Source: Pseudomonas inefficax (GTDB lineage Bacteria; Pseudomonadota; Gammaproteobacteria; Pseudomonadales; Pseudomonadaceae). Taken from it: 64,000 nucleotides of DNA. The notes under the pieces are model-generated. The model saw only the letters and a program-made list of their open reading frames with translations, made no database searches and had not been told where the DNA came from. This document shows, in pieces, positions 10,201 through 19,100 of this stretch (positions within the stretch are counted from its first letter, which is position 1; the number at the start of each line of letters is the position of its first letter). The stretch spans positions 55,908 to 119,907 of the forward strand of contig NZ_OPYN01000123.1 of assembly GCF_900277125.1 (NCBI RefSeq). The letters are read 5' to 3'. The position numbers were made by a program, and so were the translations under genes.

Positions 10201-10411
10201 CATTGAGCTCCTGCTCGATCAGGCTGACCACGCTCTCGTCCATGGTCGCCGCCGAAGCGCCCGGGTACACGGCGTAGATTTCCACCTGCGGCGGGGCCAC
10301 GTTGGGGTACTGGGCTACCGGCAGCTGCGGGATGGCCAGGGCACCGGCGAGCAGGATGAACAGGGCGACCACCCAGGCGAATACCGGGCGGTCGATGAAG
10401 AATTGCGGCAT
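7283..10411 (-). CDS. RND-family multidrug efflux permease (AcrB/MexB-type)
   Basis: Inner-membrane proton/drug antiporter of the hydrophobe/amphiphile efflux family, 1042 aa, the normal length. It begins MPQFFIDRPVFAWVVAL, the usual first transmembrane helix, followed by the porter-domain signature PNVAPPQVEIYAVYPGASA. The TM4 proton-relay region reads LAIGILVDDAIVVVENVERI, with the two adjacent aspartates of the family, and a second set of helices ends in VIGGMLSATLAVVFVPVFFVV. It starts 11 nt after the adaptor gene stop, so the two are one operon. No outer-membrane channel gene is adjacent, so it presumably uses a shared TolC/OprM-like protein. The divergent RstA/RstB-like pair is a likely regulator. 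Confidence 0.93.
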   Translation of the reverse strand: MPQFFIDRPVFAWVVALFILLAGALAIPQLPVAQYPNVAPPQVEIYAVYPGASAATMDESVVSLIEQELNGADNLLYFESQSSLGSATITATFAPGTNPDLAQVDVQNRLKVVESRLPRPVTQQGLQVEKVSTGFLLLATLTSEDGKLDETALSDILARNVMDEIRRLKGVGKAQLYGSERAMRIWIDPRKLIGFNLTPNDVAEAIAAQNAQVAPGSIGDLPSRGTQEITANVVVKGQLSTPEEFAGIVLRANPDGSTVTIGDVARVEIGAQEYQYGTRLNGKPATAFSVQLSPGANAMETATLVRAKMQELARYFPEGVKYDIPYDTSPFVKVSIEQVINTLFEAMLLVFAVMFLFLQNLRYTLIPTLVVPVALMGTFAVMLAMGFSVNVLTLFGMVLAIGILVDDAIVVVENVERIMAEEGLPPKEATRKAMGQISGAIVGITLVLVAVFLPMAFMQGSVGVIYQQFSLSMAVSILFSAFLALSLTPALCATLLKPVAKGEHHERKGFFGWFNRRFEGMSNGYQRWVMQALKRSGRYLLVYAVLLAVLGYGFSQLPTAFLPTEDQGYTITDIQLPPGASRMRTEQVAAQIEAHNAEEPGVGNTTLILGFSFSGSGQNAALAFTTLKDWSERGADDSAQSIADRATMAFTQLKDAVAYAVLPPPIDGLGESTGFEFRLQDRGGMGHAELMAARDELLANAGKSKVLTNVREASLAESPQVQLEIDRRQANALGVSFADIGSVLDVAVGSSYVNDFPNQGRMQRVVVQAEGDQRSQVEDLLQIHVRNDSGKMVPLGAFVQARWVSGPVQLTRYNGYPAVSISGEPAAGYSSGEAMAEIERLVAQLPAGAGLEWTGLSLQERLSGSQAPMLMALSLLVVFLCLAALYESWSIPTAVLLVVPLGVLGAVLAVTLRGMPNDVFFKVGLITLIGLSAKNAILIIEFAKSLVDQGVDAADAAVQAARLRLRPIVMTSLAFILGVVPLAIASGASSASQQAIGTGVIGGMLSATLAVVFVPVFFVVVMRLAGRRRAGNADTQTVTSDS

Positions 10412-10422
10412 GAATCAGGCCC

Positions 10423-11598
10423 TCACTGGCCAGTGTGCTGTGCGATGGGCGATGCCCCTGGTGCGTTGTCGACCTGCACCTGGTCACCGGCCTTGACGTG
10501 TTGCAGGCCCTCGACCACCACCCGTTCGCCGGGGGCCAGGCCTTCGCTGACGATCCAGCGGTCGCCCTGGGCGCTGCCCAGGACTACCTGGCGGTCGCTG
10601 ACCCGGGCCTGCGCATCGACCACCAGCACCTTGGGTACGCCGGCGCTGTCGCGCAGGATGGCACGCTGCGGCACGCTCAGGCCCTTGGGCTGCACGGCCT
10701 GTTCCAGGCGTACGCGCACGTAGCTGCCGGGCAGCAGGTCGAGGTCCGGGTTGGGGAACTCGCTGCGCAGGGTGATCTGGTTGGTGCTGGGGTCGACGCT
10801 GATGTCGGAGAACAGCAGTTTGCCTGGCAGCGGGTAGGTGCTGCCATCGTCCTGGATCAGCGTGGCCCGGGCCTGGCCGTCGCCGACCTGCTGCAGTTCG
10901 CCGGCACGCAGGGCGCGGCGCAGGGCGTTGAGCTCGCGGGTGGACTGGGTGACATCGGCGTGGATCGGGTCCAGCTGCTGGATGGTCGCCAGTGGCGTGG
11001 TCTCGTTCTGCCCGACCAGCGCACCTTCGGTGACCTGGGCGCGGCCGATACGGCCGGAAATCGGCGCGGTCACGGTGGCGTAGCCGAGGTTGAGGCGGGC
11101 GCGCTCCAGCGCGGCCCTGGCCTCGGCCACTGCGGCATCGGCCTGCAGGTAGCTGGCCTTCGCGTTGTCGTATTCCTGGCGGCTGACGGCCTTGTCGTCG
11201 ACCAGCTCGCGGTAGCGCTGCTCCTGCAGGCGTGCCTGGTACAGGGTGGCCTCGGCCTTGGCCAAGGTGGCGCGGGCGCTGTCGTGGTCGGCCTTGAACG
11301 GCGCCGGGTCGATCAGGAACAGCACATCGCCCTGCCTGACGTCGCTGCCTTCACGGTACACCCGCTTGAGCACCACGCCCGCGACCCGCGCGCGCACTTC
11401 GGCGGTGCGCGGCGCCAGGATGCGGCCGCTGAGCTCACTGCTGATGGCCAGTGGCTGCAACTGCAGGGTTTCTACCCGCACTTGCGGGGTGGGAGCCTGT
11501 TCTTCCTGTTCGGCGCTGTCGTTGCAGCCGGCCAGGGACAGGCCCAGGAACGCCAGAAGCGCCAATGGGCGCAGGCGTGGGGGGAGGGTAGTAGGCAT
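10423..11598 (-). CDS. RND efflux periplasmic adaptor (membrane fusion) lipoprotein
   Basis: The adaptor links the RND permease to an outer-membrane channel. The N terminus has a lipoprotein signal peptide with lipobox LSLAGC (Cys at residue 25). A split biotinyl-lipoyl-like domain (VAGVVLKRVYREGSDVRQGDVLFLIDPAPF and TAPISGRIGRAQVTEGALV, described here in part) flanks an alpha-hairpin rich in Ala, Glu and Arg at about residues 105-165. The length of 391 aa is typical of AcrA/MexA proteins. GGAAGA stands 5 nt before the ATG. It is the first gene of the operon with the permease. Confidence 0.92.
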   Translation of the reverse strand: MPTTLPPRLRPLALLAFLGLSLAGCNDSAEQEEQAPTPQVRVETLQLQPLAISSELSGRILAPRTAEVRARVAGVVLKRVYREGSDVRQGDVLFLIDPAPFKADHDSARATLAKAEATLYQARLQEQRYRELVDDKAVSRQEYDNAKASYLQADAAVAEARAALERARLNLGYATVTAPISGRIGRAQVTEGALVGQNETTPLATIQQLDPIHADVTQSTRELNALRRALRAGELQQVGDGQARATLIQDDGSTYPLPGKLLFSDISVDPSTNQITLRSEFPNPDLDLLPGSYVRVRLEQAVQPKGLSVPQRAILRDSAGVPKVLVVDAQARVSDRQVVLGSAQGDRWIVSEGLAPGERVVVEGLQHVKAGDQVQVDNAPGASPIAQHTGQ

Positions 11599-11739
11599 AC
11601 GGATCTTCCGATGATGACCCCGGTATGCTACGGCAGGCGTTCCTTGGGTGGCTGTTAATACCTGTAGGACGAGTGTGAAAAAGTGTTAAGAACAATCCTC
11701 TCGACCTGTAGGGTTCTATATTCTGCGTGTACCTGTACC

Positions 11740-11833
11740 GGCCTCTTCGCGGGTAAACCCGCTCCCACAGGGACCGCACAGCATCTGGAAGCTGTGCAGT
11801 CCCTGTGGGAGCGGGTTTACCCGCGAAGAGGCC
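11740..11833. repeat. Perfect REP inverted pair in divergent promoter region
   Basis: Two 34-bp arms (11740-11773 and 11800-11833) are exact reverse complements, with core GCGGGTAAACCCGC, around a 26-bp spacer. They lie between the adaptor gene and the divergent response regulator, ending 36 nt before the regulator start, so the promoter of the regulator must lie within or upstream of the pair. Confidence 0.9.
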
Positions 11834-11869
11834 AGTGAGGCCTACCCCAATCCAGATTCCCAAGCGCCT

Positions 11870-12571
11870 ATGCCGAATATTTTCCTGGTCGAAGACGACA
11901 GCGCCCTGTCCGAGCTGATCGCCAGCTACCTGCAACGCAACGACTTCCATGTCCAGGTGATCGCCCGTGGCGATCATGTGCTGGACGAGTACCGCCGGCA
12001 AAAGCCCGACCTTGTCATCCTTGACCTGATGCTGCCGGGTATCGATGGCCTGCAACTGTGCCGCCTGCTACGCCAGGAGTCGCAGGGCCTGCCGATCCTG
12101 ATGCTGACTGCCCGCGACGACAGCCACGACCAGGTCCTGGGCCTGGAAATGGGCGCCGATGACTACGTGACCAAACCCTGCGAGCCGCGTGTGCTGCTGG
12201 CCCGCGTGCGCACCTTGCTGCGCCGCAGCAGCGTCAACGAGCCGCGCCTGGACAACGACCTGATCCTGATCGGTGGCCTGCGCATCGACCTGGCCGAGCG
12301 CACCGTGAGCTGGCGCGGCGAAGAAGTGGAGCTGTCCAGCGGCGAGTACAACCTGCTGGTGGTACTGGCGCGCAATGCCGGCGAGGTGCTGAACCGCGAC
12401 CGCATCCTGCAGCAACTGCGCGGTATCGAATTCAACGGTACCGACCGCTCGGTGGATGTGGCCATCTCCAAGCTGCGGCGCAAGTTCGACGATAACGCCG
12501 GCGAAGCGCGCAAGATCAAGACCGTGTGGGGCAAGGGCTACCTGTTCAGCCGCGTCGAGTGGGAGTGCTGA
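11870..12571 (+). CDS. OmpR-family response regulator (RstA-like)
   Basis: A 233-aa DNA-binding response regulator. The receiver domain has the acidic pair EDD (residues 8-10), phosphoacceptor Asp52 in VILDLMLPG, the Thr of MLTAR and Lys of YVTKPCEP. The C-terminal winged helix (about 130-233) has ELSSGEYNLLVVLARNAG and the recognition region NGTDRSVDVAISKLRRKF typical of OmpR/PhoB. It resembles RstA of enterobacteria, and the kinase gene starts 6 nt after its stop. The divergent RND operon is the most obvious target, although no operator could be defined. No clear ribosome binding site stands before the ATG. Confidence 0.92.
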   Translation: MPNIFLVEDDSALSELIASYLQRNDFHVQVIARGDHVLDEYRRQKPDLVILDLMLPGIDGLQLCRLLRQESQGLPILMLTARDDSHDQVLGLEMGADDYVTKPCEPRVLLARVRTLLRRSSVNEPRLDNDLILIGGLRIDLAERTVSWRGEEVELSSGEYNLLVVLARNAGEVLNRDRILQQLRGIEFNGTDRSVDVAISKLRRKFDDNAGEARKIKTVWGKGYLFSRVEWEC

Positions 12572-12577
12572 CCGGCC

Positions 12578-13876
12578 ATGCTGAAGATTCTGGTGCGGCT
12601 GTACCTGGTGATCATCGTTGCCTATGCCGGTGCGCTGTTGTTCATCCCTGACACCATCGTCGGCCTGTTCCAGGACCGCTTCATGGCCTACAACCTGGAC
12701 CAGGCCAAGGGCGTGCAGTCGCTGATCGTGCGCCAGTTCCGCCAGGCCCCGCGCGAGCAGTGGCCGGCGGTCGAGCAAGAGCTGGCCAGTGATTTCGCGC
12801 CGCTGGAACTGCAGCTGCTGCGCATGGACCAGGCCGACCTGAGCGAGGACGAGCAGGCGCGCCTGGAGCATGGCCTGTACGCCGTGCGCATCGCCGAATG
12901 GGGCTACTACGAGACCGTGCTGGCGCCGCTGGACAGGGAATGGCTGGTGCGCCTGCACTCACCACCAGACCCGCTGGATATCAACGTGCTGTCGTGGGGC
13001 GTGACCGTACTGATCGGTGCAGCCATGCTCGGTTGCCTGCTGCTGTGGGTATGGCCGCACTGGCGCGACCTGGAGCGCCTGAAGGAGACCGCCCGGCGAC
13101 TTGGCCAAGGGCAGATGTCTGAGCGTACGCACATCTCGCCGCACTCCAACATCGGTGAGCTGGCCGGGGTGTTCGACACCATGGCCAGTGACCTGGAGCG
13201 CCATGTCAACCAGCAGCGCGAGCTGCTCAATGCGGTGTCGCATGAGTTGCGCACGCCGCTGACCCGCCTGGATTTCGGCCTGGTGCTGCTGTTCGACGAG
13301 GTACCGCCGGCCAGCCGCAAGCGCTTGCTGGAGCTGGTGGGGCATGTGCGTGAGCTGGATGAGCTGGTGCTGGAGCTGTTGTCCTACAGCCGGTTGTACA
13401 ACGCCGACCAGGCACGCGAGCGGGTCGAGGTGTCGTTGCTGGAGCTGGTCGACAGCGTACTCGGCGGCTTTGCCGAGGAACTCGATGGCCGGGGTATCCA
13501 GTGGGAGGTGCGCGCCGAGGGGGATTTGCCGCGTTTTGTACTGGACCCACGGCTGACGGCACGGGCGGTGCAGAACCTGGTGCGCAATGCCATGCGTTAC
13601 TGCGACGAGAGCCTGTTGCTGCGCTTGCGCCTGGAGGACGATGGCGCTTGCCTGTTGACGGTGGAGGATGACGGGATTGGTATTCCGGTGGAGGAGCGCG
13701 AGCGGATTTTCCAGCCGTTCTACCGCCTGGACCGTAGCCGTGACCGCAATACCGGCGGGTTTGGCCTGGGCTTGGCGATCAGTCGGCGGGCGATCGAGGG
13801 GCAGGGGGGCACCTTGACCGTGGCGCAGTCAGCGCTGGGTGGGGCGCAGTTCCGCATTCGCTTGCCTGCCGGTTGA
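12578..13876 (+). CDS. Sensor histidine kinase (RstB-like)
   Basis: Membrane kinase of 432 aa that pairs with the preceding regulator. One helix spans about residues 6-28, a periplasmic domain of about 115 residues follows, and a second helix at about 139-160 ends in WPHWRD, as in RstB. A HAMP linker precedes the H box NAVSHELRTPLTRLD with His222. The ATP-binding domain shows NLVRNAMRYC (N box), VEDDGIGIP (G1) and GGFGLGLAISRR (G2). Sequence and architecture are close to enterobacterial RstB, so envelope stress, cations or acid are plausible signals, but the ligand is unknown. Confidence 0.92.
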   Translation: MLKILVRLYLVIIVAYAGALLFIPDTIVGLFQDRFMAYNLDQAKGVQSLIVRQFRQAPREQWPAVEQELASDFAPLELQLLRMDQADLSEDEQARLEHGLYAVRIAEWGYYETVLAPLDREWLVRLHSPPDPLDINVLSWGVTVLIGAAMLGCLLLWVWPHWRDLERLKETARRLGQGQMSERTHISPHSNIGELAGVFDTMASDLERHVNQQRELLNAVSHELRTPLTRLDFGLVLLFDEVPPASRKRLLELVGHVRELDELVLELLSYSRLYNADQARERVEVSLLELVDSVLGGFAEELDGRGIQWEVRAEGDLPRFVLDPRLTARAVQNLVRNAMRYCDESLLLRLRLEDDGACLLTVEDDGIGIPVEERERIFQPFYRLDRSRDRNTGGFGLGLAISRRAIEGQGGTLTVAQSALGGAQFRIRLPAG

Positions 13877-13890
13877 TGGATTGCCTGCAC

Positions 13891-14078
13891 CGGCCCTTTC
13901 GCGGGTGAACCCGCTCCCACAAGGACCGCACAGATTTCAAACACTGTAGAGAACCTGTGGGAGCGGGTTCACCCGCGAAAGGGCCGGGCCTGCTAACCCT
14001 GGTCCTCCACAGGTACCACACAGATCTCAAACACTGCGCAGCACCTGTGGGAGCGGGCGAGCCCGCGAAGAGGCCGGG
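13891..14078. repeat. Three REP copies with a partial tandem duplication
   Basis: REP copies lie at 13891-13920, 13954-13986 and 14044-14078; the first two are inverted and the last two direct. Around the last two, about 80 bp are duplicated (roughly 13926-14004 and 14016-14095), including CACAGAT-TCAAACACTG and GCCGGGCCTGCTAACCCTGG. The second unit runs into the last codons and stop of the cyclase gene. Confidence 0.8.
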
Positions 14079-14082
14079 CCTG

Positions 14083-15174
14083 CTAACCCTGGTCTGCCAG
14101 CCGGGCTGACCACAGCACAAACCGGTCCTTGCCACTGTGCTTGGCCGCGTACAACGCCTGGTCGGCACGCACCAGCGCCGTGGTCAGGCTGTCGCCCTGG
14201 CCCACCCGGGCCAGGCCGATGCTGACGGTCACCGGGTGCTCGCCAACGTCTTCGCGCACCCGTTGGCACAGCGCCGCCACCCGTTGCTCGGCGCCTTGCT
14301 GGTCCAGCCCCTGGAAAAAGATCGCGAATTCCTCACCGCCCAGGCGGGCAAACGCGTAATCGGCCATGCTCGCCTTGATATGCAGGGCCACGCGCTTGAG
14401 CACTTCATCGCCCACGTCATGGCCGAAACGGTCATTCACCCGTTTGAAGTTGTCGATGTCGATCATCGCCAGGTACTGCTCGGCGGTGGCCAGACGCAGT
14501 TGGCGGTCGGCCTGCACCATGAACGAGCGGCGGTTGGGAATTTCGGTCAGGGCATCGACATAGGCCTGGTCCAGCAGCACCTTGGACAGGTAGAAGTTGT
14601 GCAGCTTGGCCTTGCGCATCTGCAGGTAGCTGTAGATGACCAGGCCGCTGAGGAACACCGCATAGCTGATCAGCATGGCGCCCTCGAGTTCGTCCGGCCC
14701 GATACGGGTGTGGTAGAACGGGTTGAGCACCACCCAGGTGATGGCCATGGCGCAGAAGAACGACCAACGCCGCACCGGTAGCACCGACACGGCATACAGC
14801 ACGGTGGAGACCCCGAGCACCAGCCATACCGGGCGCAGGGCTACCGGGATGCCTTCGATCACCAGGCGCATGCCCAAGGTGATGGCGGTGATGAACAGCA
14901 GGTTGAGCACATCGAAGTGATGGCTGCGCCGGGTGAACCGCAGCACCACGGTGAGGCTACCGAGCAGGGTGATGAACAGATAGGACAACCAGGTGAAACC
15001 CTGGCCACCGAGGAAGCTTACGATCAGGTCGAAGACCAGCCAGATCAGGATGCTGAGGCAGAATACCAGCAGGCAGAACGGGCGCATGGTCTCGAATTCG
15101 TGCTGGCGGAATTCGGCGCGCAGGGCGGCGGGGGCGACCTGCTTGCGCACGTGGGTTTCGATGGTCTTGAACAT
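14083..15174 (-). CDS. Membrane diguanylate cyclase (GGDEF)
   Basis: Synthesises c-di-GMP from two GTP. Residues 25-195 are a membrane sensor part with about six helices (FCLLVFCLSILIWLVFDLI, YLFITLLGSLTVVL and others), and the C-terminal GGDEF domain carries the active motif RLGGEEF near residue 281, with NRRSF and DIDNFKRVND in normal places. The product-inhibition site RxxD is missing; the equivalent positions read MADY, so feedback inhibition is probably weak. AGGAG stands 7 nt before the ATG. The gene follows nfrB-nfrA and the ybcH-like gene on the same strand after a 125-nt gap with a hairpin. In E. coli a specific cyclase switches on NfrB, so this one is a good candidate for the same role (inference). 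Confidence 0.9.
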   Translation of the reverse strand: MFKTIETHVRKQVAPAALRAEFRQHEFETMRPFCLLVFCLSILIWLVFDLIVSFLGGQGFTWLSYLFITLLGSLTVVLRFTRRSHHFDVLNLLFITAITLGMRLVIEGIPVALRPVWLVLGVSTVLYAVSVLPVRRWSFFCAMAITWVVLNPFYHTRIGPDELEGAMLISYAVFLSGLVIYSYLQMRKAKLHNFYLSKVLLDQAYVDALTEIPNRRSFMVQADRQLRLATAEQYLAMIDIDNFKRVNDRFGHDVGDEVLKRVALHIKASMADYAFARLGGEEFAIFFQGLDQQGAEQRVAALCQRVREDVGEHPVTVSIGLARVGQGDSLTTALVRADQALYAAKHSGKDRFVLWSARLADQG

Positions 15175-15201
15175 CGGTGGGCTCCTGGGCGTACTGCTTT
15201 A

Positions 15202-15295
15202 CCAGGCCTGGCCCTTTCGCAGCACAAGGCTGCTCCTACAGGTGACGCATTTCTCCTGTAGGAGCAGCCTTGTGCTGCGAAGAGGCCAGGCCTGG
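15202..15295. repeat. Long inverted repeat between ybcH-like gene and cyclase
   Basis: Arms of about 41 bp (15202-15242 and 15255-15295) are near-perfect reverse complements around a 12-nt loop. The core GCAGCACAAGGCTGCTCCTA differs from the common REP here but has the same CTCCTACAGG edge. It fills the gap upstream of the cyclase gene and may trim or attenuate transcription into it. Confidence 0.85.
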
Positions 15296-15299
15296 AGAC

Positions 15300-16139
15300 T
15301 CAATTCTTGGGCAGAACACCCTGGGCCCAGGGCCGGTAACGCAGGTCGAACACCGCCTCGGCATGGCACCCGCCGCCCAGCTTCGGTTGGGCAGGCTCAG
15401 CCCGAAACGCCTGCCCTGGCGCGCTCACCTGGCGGAACGCCTCGCGCACCACGCCCACCCGGCACGGCAAGGCCTGTTCGTACCCCTGGCGCACCAGCGC
15501 GGGCAAGCGCCCGGTCCCGGCGCCATCCTGCCACCACACAGTCAAGCCCAACCCGGCCAGTTGATCCAGCCATGCGGCATTGGCCCGCGGTGAGAGTTTT
15601 CCGGCGCTGAAGGCACTGATGTGCAAAGGCTTGTCCAGTTGCCGGTTGAAGGCCTGCAACTGGCTGTGCAGGGCATCACGGCGCTCGGCCTCGCGAAAAT
15701 GATGATCGTCCAGCTCCAGGGGCAGATACCAGCCGTCCACCGGCAACTGCCACGCCTGGCGCAGTTGCCGGTACTGGCTGAGCGAGCGCCCCAACTGCGC
15801 CTTCCAGTAACTGTTCAGGCCTTCACCATCGAGTTCGTCGAGACGCTGGTAATAGGCTGGGTCCATATACAGCCCCAGCACCAGTTGCAGGCCCTGGGCA
15901 CGCGCGCTGCGCAGGCTGTCGGCCAGCCAGCCCTGGGCACCGCCGAAATCGCTGTCGCCGTAGGCGCTCCACTGCACGATCAGGGTCTTGCCGCCCTGGG
16001 CCACGGTGGCGCGCCACAGTTGCTGCCACTGAGCGGGGGTGACATTGGCGTCGCGGTTCAGGGGTTGGTAGAACAGGCGCTGGTCGGCGCTGGCTGGCAG
16101 CCACAGGGCAAGCAGGCAGAGGGCCAGGAACGTACGCAT
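15300..16139 (-). CDS. Secreted YbcH-like protein (DUF4434-type), NfrAB partner
   Basis: A 279-aa protein with a clear signal peptide (MRTFLALCLLALWLPASA, cleaved before DQR). The mature part looks like a TIM-barrel, glycosidase-like fold of the DUF4434 kind: repeated strand-helix units with TLIVQWSAYGDSDFGG, LVLGLYMDP and DGWYLPLELDDHHF, the last holding a cluster of acidic residues that could be catalytic. Its start codon overlaps the nfrA stop by 1 nt (TGATG), so expression is coupled. E. coli nfrA and nfrB are accompanied by ybcH, also a predicted periplasmic protein, and gene order supports the match. A role in trimming or exporting the NfrAB glycan is inference. Confidence 0.75.
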   Translation of the reverse strand: MRTFLALCLLALWLPASADQRLFYQPLNRDANVTPAQWQQLWRATVAQGGKTLIVQWSAYGDSDFGGAQGWLADSLRSARAQGLQLVLGLYMDPAYYQRLDELDGEGLNSYWKAQLGRSLSQYRQLRQAWQLPVDGWYLPLELDDHHFREAERRDALHSQLQAFNRQLDKPLHISAFSAGKLSPRANAAWLDQLAGLGLTVWWQDGAGTGRLPALVRQGYEQALPCRVGVVREAFRQVSAPGQAFRAEPAQPKLGGGCHAEAVFDLRYRPWAQGVLPKN

Positions 16140-19100
16140 CAGAAGGTCATCTCCGCACCGACCAGCACGCCGTTGGCGCGCTCGTATAGATTGCCGCCCA
16201 GCGATTGCTGGTATTCGGCACGCACTTTCAGCGAACCGCGGTAGGCGTTGTAGCGGTCGTCATCGAACCACCATTGCCAGCGCACACCAACCCCGGCCCG
16301 GGCGTCCTGGCGCCAGTCGTTGCTCGGATCCTGGCTGGAAAACTCGACAAAGCCATAAGGCATGATGGTTTGCGGCGAGCTGCCCGGCAGCTTCCAGGCG
16401 TGGCCCTGCTGGTAGCGCGACAGCCAGGCGTGGTCGCCGGCACGGGTCCACCAGGCGGCGTCGAGGTAGAGGAAGCGCTCGTTCCAGTCGTCTTCATCGA
16501 CCCGCCAGTCGTTGCGCCAGTCACCCTGGTCGAGGAACGAGGCGGTGGCACGCAACAGCAGGTCGTTGCTCGATTCGGCGTGGTGACGCAGGTCGCCCCA
16601 GTTGCCGCCGACCTTGGCCGGGCTCAGCAGCTGGCCCAGGCTCAGCCCGCGGTAGTGTTCGTCGTCGATCTGGCGCTGGTGGTACAGCTCGGCATACAGG
16701 TTGAGGTTGGCCTGGCCGAATGGCTTGTAGCGCAGGCCGACGCCCGTACCCATGCTTTGCGCATAGTCGGTGCGGCTTTGGCCACCGAACAGCACGCGGC
16801 CATAAACCGACAGGGTGCTGCCGTTGCGGCTGGGCTCTTCGCCCAGGGCATGGTCCCACATGGCCAGTTGCACGTTCTGCGATTGCGCGCGGCGCGAAGT
16901 GCCGCTGCGCTGGCCATTGTCGAGGAACTTGTCGTTGGTCGAGGTGCCGGCCGGTGACCAGGTGCTGGCCAGGGTGATGGTGTCGCGCCGTGACAGTGTT
17001 TCGTGGGCGCGGCGCTGGCGGTACTTGCGGGCTTCCAGGCTGCCGTATTCGTCGTCGCCGTCAACCAGGTCCTGCTCCACATCGAGAATGCGGCGCAGTT
17101 CGCGGCGCGCCGAAGCGCTGTCTTCGGCTTCGTCGTAGCGCAGGGCCAGGGTTTCGCCGAGGCGGTAGTCCTCGGGGAAGTCGCGGGTGGCGCGCTCCAG
17201 GTAGGGGATCGACTGGCGGCGCTGGGCCTTGTCCGTCGAGCCGGCCAGGCGCATGCCGTAGTCGGCGCGGTAGCGTGGCTGGTCGGGAGCCAGGCGCACG
17301 GCTTCAGCCAGCCAGGTGCTGCTCTGGGCGCTGTCGCCAGCCAGTTGCGCGGTGCTGGAGGCGGCGTAGTAATGGTCGGCCCGCGGGTTGTGCGCCAGGG
17401 CCTGGCGCTGGAAGCCCAGCGCCGCCTGGTAATCGCCTTGGCGCTGGGCGATGGCGGCACCCAGGGCCCAGTTGTCGGCGCTGTCGTGCGCGGCGGCGTC
17501 CCAGTAGCGCCGGGCCGCTTGTGCGTCGCCGGCGTTCAGCGCGCCACGGGCGGCGGTAAGGCGGGCATTGTCGGTCCAGGCGCTGTCCGGCTGGGTGCGC
17601 CAGATGGGCAGGGCCGCTTCGGAGTCGCCTGCGGCTTCCAGGGCATAGGCCAGGGGCAAGCGACTGCCGCTGTCGCCCAGGCGCTCGGCAGCCTGGTAGT
17701 AGACCACCGCTGCGCCTGGCTGGTCGGGCATGGCGCAACGGCCGAGGGCGCGGTACTGGCCAGGCTCGCTCGGGGTGGCCGGTACGGCCTGGCGCACGGC
17801 ATCGCATTGGCCAGCCTCGGCCAGGCGGCCAAGTAGCTGGGCGCGGGTACTGGCATCGACTCGGGGCATCAGGCCGAGCATGCGGCGGCTGTCCAGCGGC
17901 CCGTCGTTACGCGCATACAGGTTGCCGAGGCGCTGCAGCAGTGAAGGTGCAAGGCGGCCCTGGTGGCGGTCGTAGGCCTGCTCCAGCAGTTGCCGGGCGT
18001 GTTCGCCATGGCCCTGTTGCGTGAGCAGGAAGGTGGCTTGCTCCAGTGCGGCCATATCGCCGCTCTGCCGATAGCGTTGCTCCCATTCGCCAGCGGTGCG
18101 TGGTTGCGGCGGCTGGGGCGGGTCGCCGTACAGGCGTTGCTTGAGCACGGCGTAGGCCCTGGGGTCGGTGCTGGCGGTGCAGCCTTTGAACTGCTCGCGC
18201 GCCAGCTCTGGGTCGCGACGCGACAGCCAGTCGACGGTTTCCAGGCAGGGCCGTTGCAGTTCGTTGCTCAGGCGCTGTACCAGCGGCGCGTCGTCGCCTT
18301 GGCGGGCCAGTTCCCACAGTTGCTGGCGCTGGTCGGGCTGGTTCAACTGCTCATCCGGCAATGCTTGCAGCCAGCGCTTGGCCTGTTGGTTGTGGCCGAC
18401 GGCGATGGCGCGGTTGGCCATGGCCAGGCGGGCCTGGTTGGCTGCTTCAGGGGAAGGGGCGCTGGGCAGCAGCGCGTTCAGCCCTTGTTCATCCACCTGT
18501 TGGATGTAGGCATTGGCCAGGCGTTGCCAGTCTTGCGCGGGCAATTGGCCTTGGTCGGCCAGGGGCTGCAGCTGTTCGATGGTTTCCTTCCAGTTGCGCA
18601 GTTGCTCGGCGAAGTTGGCCCGGGCCAGGCGCAGCACTTGGCCATCCCCCTGTGGCGGCAGTTGGTTGAGCCAGTCCAGCGCCTTGGCGGCGCCGCCGAA
18701 CTTGGCCAGGCTCAGGCTGTAGGCCTGCCACAGGCGCACCCGGTGGGTGCCGTCGCTGTTGGCCAGCCACAGTTCCACCTGGCTGGCCGGCGGCGGGTCC
18801 TGTTCGATCCAGGCCAGGCGTAGTTCAAGCAGGGCGTTGGCGTATTCGGGGCTGTCGCCCAACTGTTCGGCAACGGCTTCGGCCTCTTTGTAGCGGCGCT
18901 GGTGAGCCAGTGCCTCCACCAGCAGTGCACGGGCTTCGTCGTTGTTCGGCACCCGGCCCAGCACGTGGCGGGTCAGGCGTTCGACCTCGGGCCAGTTGTC
19001 CTTCTTCGCTTCGCGGTAGCTGCGTTCCATGAACGGGTAGCTGGTGAACCGCTGAAAGTCGGTCATCGGCGCCGAAGCGGCGCAGGGCAGGGCGGCGGAG

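Noticed and set aside
14083..15174. Truncation of the cyclase by the adjacent REP duplication
   Set aside because: The GGDEF domain is complete to its usual end, and the stop codon lies before the repeat arms.
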